From Acanthamoeba sp. SK_2022b (taxonomy: Eukaryota > Discosea > Longamoebia > Acanthamoebidae): 22,072 nucleotides of DNA. How positions within the stretch are numbered: the stretch's first letter is position 1; every line of letters starts with the position of its first letter. Location: positions 1 through 22,072 of the forward strand of contig JANDJZ010000697.1 of the NCBI GenBank assembly GCA_027943245.1, in the 5' to 3' direction. A program made the translations under genes and the position numbers. Of the stretch, positions 9,540-16,850 are shown piece by piece. Below the pieces are notes generated by a model, which saw nothing but the letters and a program-made list of their open reading frames with translations, did not search any database and had not been told where the DNA came from.

Positions 9540-10444
9540 GCACACAGAACACAATTGCTATGCACTTTCTTCATCTCCTTCACCTCTTGATGCTGCACTG
9601 TCATGCATGTGCAGGTGAGAGCCTGCTTCATTGATGGCGTGACATCAAGGTTGTGCACCTCCTTCACCACAGACATGCTTGCTTGCAACCACAGTGCTGC
9701 CCTGTTCATGCAGCTCCTCTTCACCACACATCACAACCTGCCATCTGGTCATGTATGGTGGTGCTGATGGCCTTCTTGGGGTTTATGCTTGCCATACCAT
9801 TGCATGTGTGTATGCAATGCTCATGCACCTCTGTCACCACAAAAATGCCTTCCATCTGGTCATATGTGGGCATGTGATGTTGATGGTCTTGTTGGCATTT
9901 CTCTCTGCTATACCATCATGTACACATACGTGGTGCTCATGCACCACCTTTACCATAAAAATGCTTGCTATCTGGTCATGTATGAAACAGGGTGTTCAGG
10001 CAGTGACTCTTTTTCTGCCAACAGCACCTGACTGGGAAGGTGTCCTAAATGTCTACAGCTGCAAGACTGCCTTTGTGACTGTTGAGAACTGTAGACATTT
10101 TGAGAAGGGGCAGTGTCTCATTTTCCTGAACACTCTGTTATGAGCATGTGATGTTGGAGGTCTTCTTGGCATTTCTCTGCTCTGCCATCATGTACATGAA
10201 TGCAATGCTCATGCATGCATACACGAAAATGCCTGCCATCTGATCAAGTGTGAACATGTGATGTTGATGGCATTTCTCTCTGCTATACCATCATGTAAAC
10301 GTATGTGGTGCTCATGCACCTCCTTTACCATAAAAATGCTTGCTCTCTGGACATGCAAGTGAGCATGTGATGTTGATGGTCTTCTTGGCATTTCTCTCTG
10401 CTCTACCATCACATATGCCTATGCAATGCTCATGCACCTTCTTT
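9540..10444 (+). repeat. Foldback left arm: tandem repeats of about 110-120 bp
   Basis: Direct repeats with landmarks CATGTGATGTTGATGG, TTCTTGGCATTTCTCTCTGC, ACCATCATGTA, AATGCTCATGCACCTC and ACCATAAAAATGCTTGC. The landmark CATGT(G/A)TG recurs at about 9749, 9871, 10145, 10255 and 10364, a spacing of about 109-122 bp once the MITE is removed. Units before 9740 are strongly diverged. The same unit occurs in reverse orientation at 13701-14870. Interrupted by a MITE-like element and, at its right end, by the DIRS element. Unit length is not a multiple of three and frames break, so it is not a coding repeat. Confidence 0.88.
9986..10139 (+). mobile_element. MITE-like element, copy 1 (154 bp)
   Basis: Starts AACAGGGTGTTCAGG and ends CCTGAACACTCTGTT, which are inverted repeats. 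It is bordered by a 4-bp direct duplication ATGA (9982-9985 and 10140-10143). Neighbouring array units lack it. Inside is a smaller palindrome, AAATGTCTACAG...CTGTAGACATTT. No coding capacity. The same element is at 14128-14288. I do not assign a superfamily. Confidence 0.85.
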
Positions 10445-10474
10445 ACCTGTGGTAACTACAGTTACCCATGGAAG

Positions 10475-10581
10475 GGGGGAACACTTCCATGTTGTTTTAA
10501 TCTTATTTATTCTGGTCACCATTTTGGAACTGGGAAAGGATTAAAACAAATCGCTGCATTTGTCCTTTTTCTCTCAAGCAG
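10475..10581 (+). repeat. DIRS left inverted terminal repeat
   Basis: Reads GGGGAACACTTCCATGTTGT and continues through TTTTAATCTTATTTATTC to a CTTTTTCTCTCAAGCAG end. Its reverse complement is at 12821-12928 with scattered differences. Outside it, 10445-10474 (ACCTGTGGTAACTACAG..) is the left extension, which is not repeated at the right end. Confidence 0.9.
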
Positions 10582-10669
10582 ATTGCATTGTGTGGACAGG
10601 CCATGCTATTGCTTTGAGCAGGAATGATGTCTTAAGACTCCACCATCAACCTCTCCTCAATCCAAGACG

Positions 10670-10792
10670 ATGGCCCTGCACAACATGACTCCCCTTCCAG
10701 TGACTGCCAAGAGCAAGGACACATCATCTTTGTCTTCATCGTCCTCCAAGGGCAAAGGCCCAGCTGACAACAGTACGGATGACAGACAATGA
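10670..10792 (+). pseudogene. DIRS ORF1 (gag-like) N-terminal remnant
   Basis: Short frame of 40 aa beginning MALHNMTPLPVTAKSKDTSS, followed by a serine run and a stop. It is the first ATG after the left terminal repeat, where ORF1 of DIRS elements starts. Serine-rich composition is all that can be seen; assignment rests on position. Confidence 0.4.
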
Positions 10793-10901
10793 GAATGTCA
10801 CTGCACCCTCCAGTGATTCTCCTGGCAAAACTGCTCCTCTGGAATGCCTATCAGGACATTGCCTGCTGGTTGAGCTGGAACAGCTCCATGACACCTGCAG
10901 G

Positions 10902-11635
10902 AGTGGTGCCATGGCCTCTCAATGTGGAATGGCTGTCTGGCCATGCTGCGCCCCCTTGACGCTCTGATTGACTCTGATGTGTCCCTATCTGGATGGGGTG
11001 CATTGATGACAAGCCCTGATTTGAGCTTCAAGACTGCTACATCAGCTGGCTGGTGGCCAAAGAATGAGAAGTGCCACATCAATGTACTAGAGCTGACAGT
11101 GGTCCACAATGCAATACAGGCCTTCCTCCTGTTGCTATGGTTGCAAGTGGTTCTGTTCTGCTGTGACAACATTGCCAGAGTTGCCCACCTGAACAACTGG
11201 ATGGAGTGAGGCCATGACTGTGGTAGCCTGATCCATACATTGCCTGTGTGAGTGGGAAGCCATCCAACTGACAGCTTCCTACCTACTGGGCCTCCAAAAC
11301 ATGGTTGCTGACAGGCTCAGCTGCCTCCACCTGACTGCCTCTGGGGTCCCCACACAATAGACTGCACAGCGCCCACAGCCAACACACAGCTCCCGCAGTT
11401 CAACTCTTGATTCACAGTGCTGGGGAGTGATGGGACTGACTGTCTCCTCCAGGAATGGTGGGAGGACAACGACTGGGTTGCCCTGCCTATAGCGCTGATC
11501 CCCAAAATCCTTGACTTGGTTGCTTGCCAGAATGCTGTTGTGATGATCATTGTGCAGATGGGGCCTGCAGCTTGCATGAATGATGATGGATGGCCCCTTG
11601 TGGATTGCCACATCGTTGTGCAACTTCCTCACTGA
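10902..11635 (+). pseudogene. DIRS RNase H domain and downstream segment, disrupted
   Basis: The RNase H segment SDVSLSGWGAL..HINVLELTVVHNAIQAF..CCDNIARVAHLN keeps the first Asp (SDVS), the Glu (LEL) and the later Asp (CDN) typical of DIRS RNase H. Near 11268-11320, in another frame, LTASYLLGLQNMVADRLS is the C-terminal motif of this domain (A.YLPG..N..AD.LSR). At 11450-11560, WEDNDWVALPIALIPKILDL matches the segment between RNase H and recombinase in DIRS polyproteins. Stops near 11207 and elsewhere, and frame changes, show that it is dead. Confidence 0.82.
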
Positions 11636-11639
11636 CGCA

Positions 11640-12663
11640 GACTGGCTTCTGGAACTGCTGTGCCACCGCCGCTGGCAATGGGGAGCCTTCAGGATCTCTG
11701 GCTCCCCTCACCTGGCAGCTGGTCAGGCGCAGCAGCAAACATGCTGAACAGTGCCCTGGTGCTGTTTACCTGGCGCTGCTACTCCGCCAACTTGTGTTGA
11801 TTCAAGGCCTAATGCCTTGCCAAGGGCCATGATTTCCTGCCAGCAGTGGAAGCCACAACGGGGGTTGTAGCCAGCTTCTTGTAAGCAGCCACCTGCTTGT
11901 GCACCAGACCCAAGTCAATGATTGCCAGCCTTTCAGCAGCGATTGTGGTGCTCTATGAGAGCACAGACCTTCAGCCCACTCAAGACCTGCTCATGAAGTG
12001 ACTCAAGTGGGCCATTGTATGGATGAGGACTTCATGACTGATTGCTCATGGAGCTATGTTTGACGTCACCACCCTCAGAGACCTATTCATCTGCTGGGGA
12101 GATGAGCTCTCCACCAAAAAACTATGGGCCAAGCTGATTGTGATGCTCTGCATCCTGGGAGCACTCCATGTCACCAGCATGAACCTACCTATCTTTGACC
12201 AGGTCAAGATCATAAATACCAAAGCCAACCGAGGGGCCTACGTAGGCTCCAAGATGACATATTGGGGAGGGCAAGATGGTTCTCCTCCATGAATGTTTGG
12301 TCCTGACCTGCTGCCCAGTGTGTACATTTGAGGAGTGGATGAGGAAGACCTGCAGCCTATGATAGAATGTCTGCAACTGCATGCTTGAATTCTCCCTCCA
12401 ACGCCTGATCCACCCTCTCTCCCTGGATGAGTGTGCCAGGATCCTTAGAGGGGTTGCTGCCAACGCCAGCCTTGACCCTGGCCTCTTTACTGCCAAGACA
12501 TTCTGGAAATCTGGTGTCATGGCAGGATTAGACGCTGGTGTGGAACTGGACGCCATCTTCAGACTAGGTGGATGGCATAGTGTGGAGATGATCTATTGGC
12601 ACTACATCATCTGCACCATCCCACGCTTGTTCACTGATCTGATCTGCAATGTGAACCAAGACT
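11640..12663 (+). pseudogene. DIRS tyrosine recombinase, disrupted
   Basis: Two recognisable pieces in broken frames. At 12110-12200, LWAKLIVMLCILGALHVTSM corresponds to recombinase box I, with His (codon 12167-12169) where the first catalytic Arg is expected. At 12381-12663, TAKTFWKSGVMAGLDAGVEL then DAIFRLGGWHSVEMIYWHYI is box II; Trp (codon 12504-12506) stands where the second catalytic Arg is expected, and the nucleophile Tyr is kept (TAC 12603-12605). The upstream part, 11640-12050, is a frame-shifted N-terminal region. Known role in the family: integrates a circular DNA copy. This copy should be inactive. Confidence 0.8.
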
Positions 12664-12694
12664 AGTTACTTGAAGTGCCTCTGTAGGAACAATA

Positions 12695-12784
12695 TGGAAG
12701 TGTTCCCCCCTTCCCTGGGTAACTGTAGTTACCACAGGATACTGCAGGTAAGTGGGGTTAACCCTGGACAGGGGAACACTTCTG
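12695..12784 (+). repeat. DIRS internal complementary region
   Basis: First half (GGAAGTGTTCCCCCC..GGGTAACTGTAGTTACCACAGG) is the reverse complement of the left end at 10448-10487. Second half (TAAGTGGGGTTAACCCTGGA..) is the reverse complement of the right end at about 12916-12949. It therefore carries the joined ends, as in DIRS-1, where it templates completion of the ends. About ten extra bases (ATACTGCAGG) lie at the junction and are absent from this copy's left end. Confidence 0.88.
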
Positions 12785-12820
12785 TGACTCTCCCTCCCTC
12801 CCTCCCTCTTTAACACGATG

Positions 12821-12928
12821 CTTGCTTGAGAAAAAGGACAGATGGGGATTTGTTTTAATCCTTATATTTCCTGGTTCCAAAATGGTGACTGGAATAAATA
12901 AGATTAAAACAACATGGAAGTGTTCCCC
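12821..12928 (-). repeat. DIRS right inverted terminal repeat
   Basis: Starts CTTGCTTGAGAAAAAGGACA and ends ACATGGAAGTGTTCCCC; inverted with respect to 10475-10581. The right extension GTCCAGGGTTAACCCCAC (about 12930-12947) follows and differs from the left extension. Confidence 0.9.
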
Positions 12929-12949
12929 TGTCCAGGGTTAACCCCACTT

Positions 12950-13160
12950 CCCACAATTACACCCTCAAACTTGTCATGTTTGGGCATGTGTTGTGGGTGA
13001 TCTTGTTGCCATTTTTACTAGCAATACCATCACAAAGGCATGCACAATGCTCATGCACCTCTTTCACTACAGATGTGCACTCAATCTGGTCCTGTATGTG
13101 CATGTGTTGTGGGTAACCATATTGCCATTTATTCTTACCAGTCTATCTGGTACATATGTG
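12950..13160 (+). repeat. Foldback left arm, inner part beyond the DIRS insertion
   Basis: Resumes the array after the DIRS element. The first 50 or so bases (CACAATTAC..CCTCAAACTTGTCATG..) are the reverse complement of 13701-13762. Two further diverged units follow with GGGCATGTGTTGTGGGT (about 12989) and GTGCATGTGTTGTGGGT (about 13098), both containing CAATGCTCATGCACCTC-like or related words. Confidence 0.82.
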
Positions 13161-13700
13161 CAGAATGAGGATGCAGCCCTCAAAAAAATCATTGCACAAC
13201 CTGCATCAGCAAGCCAGGTGATACACCTGATAAAATCAACTGCCTTTCTGACAATAAAAAATCATGCATAATTCCTATCAGCTGGCCTTGCACAAATCAT
13301 CCTGCAAGCACAGCAAAACTGTGAACAACAGAAAAACAGGACATTGGATGGCCATGGGGTTTTTCCTCATGAGCTGACATTGCGCCACCAGCTGAATGTC
13401 AACACTGTGGACATACAATAGCTTGATATTGGCACCAGAACAAAGGAATGGATAGTTTGATGGAGGTAAAGGAGCACTTTCGGACCACATACACGTACAC
13501 AATGAAAAAACAACCTAAAAATGGAAGATACTGAGTTATGTGTGTGTGTTTCTCATTGTAATCTTACCCAGATGATGAATTGGATGCACTATCATCTATA
13601 TGTGCAGAGGTGTATTAGGACTATGTAAGGCTGTGCATGTGCCTGGACAGTGGTCTCAGGCAGCAGGCTTGGGCAGGACTGTGTTGTCACCCAGGCCCAT
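13161..13700. other. Foldback centre (spacer), no gene seen
   Basis: About 540 nt between the inverted arms, CpG-poor. No protein, RNA or clear repeat could be supported. A short (TG)n-like run lies at about 13539-13549. Confidence 0.55.
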
Positions 13701-14870
13701 GGATTGGATTACAAGATCACCCACAACACATGCCCAAACATGACAAGTTTGAGGGTAATTGTGGGAAAGAAGGTGCATGAGCAATGCAGAAACATATGTG
13801 ATGGTATAGAAAGCATAAATGTCATGAAGACCTCCAACATCACATGCTCACACATGACCAAATTGCAGGCTTTTTTGTGGTGAAGGAGGTGCATGAGCAC
13901 TGTGTACACGTACACGATGGTAGAGCAGAGAGAAATGCCAAGAAGACCATCAACATCACATGCTCACTTGACCAGGTGGCAGTTTTTGTGGTGAAGCAGG
14001 TGCATGAGCATTGTGTATGCACATGCCTATATGGTGGGCATTTTTGTAGTGAAGGAGGTGCATGAGAGGGTATGCATATGAGATAGTTTTGCAGAGAGGA
14101 ATGCCAAGAAGACCATCCACATCACATAACTGAGTGTTCAGGAAAATGAGACATGGACTCTTTTTCTGAAGACAGCACCTGTCTGGGAAGGTCCTAAATG
14201 TCTACAGCTGCATGACTGCTGATATGACTGTTGAAAACTGTAGACATTTTGAGAAGGGGCAGTGTCTGATTTTCATTAACACTCAGTTACATGCTCACAC
14301 TTGACCAGATGGCAGGCATTTTTGTGGTGAAGCAGGTGATAAGCATTGTGTATGCATAAGTGCCCAGTTGGTGGGCATTTTTGTGGTTACAGAGCTGCAT
14401 GAGCATTGCATTCATGGACATGATGGCACAGCAAAGAGAAATGCCAAGAAGACCTCCAACATCACATGCTCATATATGACCAAATAGCAAGCATTTTTAT
14501 GGTAAAGGTGGTGCATGAGCACCGCGTATGTGTACATTCTTGTCTAGCGGAGAGAAATGCCAAGAAGACCATCAACATCACATGCCCACATGGAAGGCAT
14601 TTTTATGGTGACAGAGATGCATGAGCATTGCATACACATATGCAATGGTATAGCAAGCAAAAACCCCAAGAAGACCATCAACATCACATGCTCACACATA
14701 TAGACCAGATGGCAAGCAAGCCTATGTGCTAAAGCAAAACCTTTGTGCAATGTCATCAGCAAGGATGCAGGCAATGAGGCAGGCGCAATCACACCACCAC
14801 TGTCATGACAGGGCAGCATTAAGTCATGAGGTGAAGGAGCTACACCATCAGCATGGTTCCTGTATACATG
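13701..14870 (-). repeat. Foldback right arm: same tandem repeats, inverted
   Basis: Reverse-orientation units, recognised by CCATCAACATCACATGCTCA, near 13830, 13947, 14114, 14455, 14566 and 14677. The outermost unit (about 14596-14690) is the reverse complement of the outer left unit at 9773-9860, including the variant CTTCTTGGGGTTT. The innermost unit (13701-13782) matches the left arm across the DIRS insertion point. This nested order shows a true inverted duplication, not random scatter. Interrupted by the second MITE-like copy. Confidence 0.88.
14128..14288 (+). mobile_element. MITE-like element, copy 2 (161 bp)
   Basis: Starts AACTGAGTGTTCAGGAAAAT and ends ATTTTCATTAACACTCAGTT, inverted repeats of about 28 bp. 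Flanked by 4-bp direct duplication ACAT (14124-14127 and 14289-14292), and the array consensus CATCACATGCTCAC has a single ACAT there. The interior (TCTGGGAAGG, AAATGTCTACAG, GACATTTTGAGAAGGGGCAG) matches copy 1 in the same orientation although the host arrays are inverted, so the two insertions are independent. Confidence 0.88.
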
Positions 14871-15420
14871 CAAAAGGATGTGTTGACTTTACGCAACAGC
14901 CACTGGGTGGCTCGGTATGATTTGACATGGTGGCTCTGATAACCCTTGATGATGGTTCAATGCTGATGGTGCTGCTGTCATGAATGGATGAAGCACCCAA
15001 GAAGAACATCAAGTGATTGCAAGGAATTTGGTGGGACTGACCAGACAATGAATCAAACTGAACCCCAAGGCAAGTGCATTTTTACCATTAATATTCCTGT
15101 GCAGTCCTGTCCACTTTTTGATGTGCTAGCTCCACCCATAAGCAATGATTGGACATTGGCTTTGCATGGAATGCCAAGACAGTTTGTGGCCTGGAAGTTC
15201 ACAGTTTCAGGTGATGTATGGTCCATGCAGGGGTTTCTCTCCCTTCCTTTTTTGACTTAGTGTTACAACACCAAACCACTTCCCAACATCTGAATGACAA
15301 CAGAGATGCCACCCCAGCTGGTTTTGTAAGACCATCTGTAAATTCAACTTCATTTTCACAACACAAAAAACGACCCTCCATCTTTTGCACCTCGCCATTG
15401 ACTTTTACTTATCGATTTTA
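14871..15420. other. Right end of the CpG-poor island, no gene seen
   Basis: About 550 nt, CpG-poor until about 15370. Open frames are short and unlike known proteins. No repeat shared with the left edge of the island was found by eye, so the outer boundaries of the insertion are not defined. Confidence 0.5.
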
Positions 15421-15612
15421 ATTGCACATAACAAATACCTACCTAAAATATTGTAAACTTCCACGTCGATAACAATCCGAAAGTAGATAGAAAGTAGTGG
15501 TGGAGTTCATCGTTGTGGAACTGGCGGAACCTTGCAGGAACGCACTCCCAACCGCCAGCCAACGCAAACAACCTGTAAAATCGATAAGGCCCTGTTATTT
15601 CTCTTACACCAG
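15421..15612 (+). promoter_or_regulatory. Upstream region of GFA copy 2
   Basis: Composition returns to CpG-containing sequence. It is AT-rich at 15420-15480 and then GC-rich up to the start codon. Only the last 20 bases are shared with the region upstream of copy 1, so the two GFA copies have different promoters. Confidence 0.45.
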
Positions 15613-16157
15613 ATGGAGGAGGACAGCAACAAGATGGTGGTGCACAAGGGCGGCTGCCACTGCGGCAAGGTGCGCTTCGAAATTGACGTTCCCGAGGTGC
15701 TCGAAGTGGACGACTGCAATTGTTCCATTTGTGCGTCCCTCCTCCCAACAAAACAAGCTCCGGTCCCTCAACAACTTTTATTCTAATTGTTTATATCCTA
15801 CAAAGGCCAGAAGAAGGGTTTCCCGCACCTGATCGTGCCTCAGTCGCGGTTCCGGTTGGCCGAAGGCTCGCAGGCAGCGCTGTCCCTCTACTCGTTCGGA
15901 ACACACACCGCCAAGCACTACTTCTGCTCCACCTGTGGCATCAGCTCGTTTTACATTCCCCGCTCCAGTGCGCTCCCTCCCTCCTCCCTCTCGACTTGCC
16001 GACGCTGACACCTCAAACGCCTTCAGACCCCGACGGCTACGCGGTCAATGTGCGGTGCCTTGACCAGGGAACGGTGAAGGAGATGCGCATCACTCCGTTC
16101 GACGGCGTCAACTGGGAGAAGAACGCTGCCGCACTGGCCCACAAGTCTCAGGAGTAG
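15613..16157 (+). CDS. GFA/CENP-V domain zinc-binding protein, copy 2
   Basis: Exons 15613-15730, 15806-15967 and 16027-16157 give 136 aa with the same exon lengths as copy 1 (118, 162, 131 nt). Differences from copy 1: Ala26Val, Leu46Pro, Ser99Ala, Ala102Val. All seven motif cysteines are intact. Intron 1 is 12 nt longer than in copy 1 and intron 2 is 8 nt shorter, while exons are nearly unchanged; this pattern suggests that both copies are or were recently under protein-level constraint, or that the duplication is young. It converges with the OCD-family gene, whose stop lies about 245 nt downstream. Confidence 0.9.
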
Positions 16158-16295
16158 CGCATAACGTGATCAATGAAAGGAGACAACAGTGACAGCGCAC
16201 GCGACCTTTGCACTCTCTCCACTGCCGTAGCAGTTCCCCAGCGGTATCTCGTCAGTCACCCACTAAATACGAGTGTCCATTGGTGCAGCATGGAA

Positions 16296-16329
16296 GACGC
16301 CATGGCGCAGTCGGCACCACGCTCCCCTA
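16296..16329 (+). pseudogene. tRNA-Thr 5' half, broken in the anticodon loop
   Basis: Matches positions 1-34 of the tRNA at 7170 (GACGCCATGGCGCAGTCGGC..) with substitutions in the acceptor stem (GG to GA) and D stem (GCGC to ACGC). It stops after CTA of the loop CTAGTAA. There is no anticodon stem 3' strand, T arm or B box, so it cannot make a tRNA. Confidence 0.9.
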
Positions 16330-16400
16330 CTTGATGATGGCTTGTGGGAGGAAGGTTTTAGATTTTCGAAAATGGAAACAACAGAGCGGTGGGCAGAGGC

Positions 16401-16786
16401 TTAGAGGCGGGCGGCAGAGGGGTTGAACGGGAGGCGATCGCCCAGCCCGCGCTTCCGGGCGGCGAGGAAGACCGCGTGGGCCACCGACACGTCCTGCACG
16501 GCGTTGCCCACCGACTTGAACAGGGTGATGTCCTGGTCCGACTGGCGCACCTCCTGTGTGTTCCCCCCCCCCTCAGGGCCGTTGTTGTCAGAGGAGGGAA
16601 AGCAAAGTGGGGAGAGGGAGAAGGGGGAACGGGAGTCGCACCATTTCCTCGGCCACGACCTGGCCCAGCTCGGCGACTATGCTGGTCGAGTCGATGAGAC
16701 CCTTCTTCAGGGGCACCACGATATCGCCCGCCTCCTTCAGCGCCGCCTCGCGGTTATCAACCACGATCTATGCGAGACAGGCCACA

Positions 16787-16850
<64 letters not shown>

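Larger units (their letters stand above)
10445..12949 (+). mobile_element. DIRS-type tyrosine-recombinase retrotransposon, internally deleted
   Basis: Boundaries come from comparison with the uninterrupted inverted copy at 13751-13782: array sequence stops at 10444 and resumes at about 12948. TT is present at both junctions (10443-10444, 12948-12949) but only one copy is needed in the empty site, and there is no longer target duplication, as expected for tyrosine-recombinase integration. Inverted terminal repeats, distinct left and right outer extensions, and an internal region complementary to both ends are the DIRS architecture. Coding remnants run in order: a short ORF1 start, RNase H, and tyrosine recombinase. 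At 2.5 kb it is about half the usual DIRS length; I see no reverse transcriptase palm motif, so that part appears deleted between about 10793 and 10900. Confidence 0.88.
15592..16329 (+). repeat. Segmental duplication, copy B
   Basis: Direct repeat of 6464-7203. Ends abruptly at CTA in the anticodon loop of the tRNA-Thr sequence; beyond 16329 (CTTGATGATGG..) there is no similarity to copy A. Confidence 0.95.

Noticed and set aside
10793..10905. Residual reverse transcriptase in the DIRS element
   Set aside because: No palm motif (such as a Y/F-x-DD box) could be read in any frame between the ORF1 remnant and RNase H; the region is too short to hold the domain.
9494..14065. Open frames in the tandem arrays giving repeated VKEVHEH..HDG..AERNA peptides
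   Set aside because: Unit length (about 110-122 bp) varies and is mostly not a multiple of three, frames shift between units, and stops are frequent. The peptide similarity only reflects the DNA repeat.
9540..14870. CRISPR-like or other spacer array
   Set aside because: Repeats are adjacent and diverged with no unique spacers, and the sequence is eukaryotic.
7170..16329. The two GFA copies as long terminal repeats of one giant element
   Set aside because: They contain an intact spliced host-type gene, differ in upstream sequence, are CpG-rich unlike the island, and copy B stops inside the tRNA.
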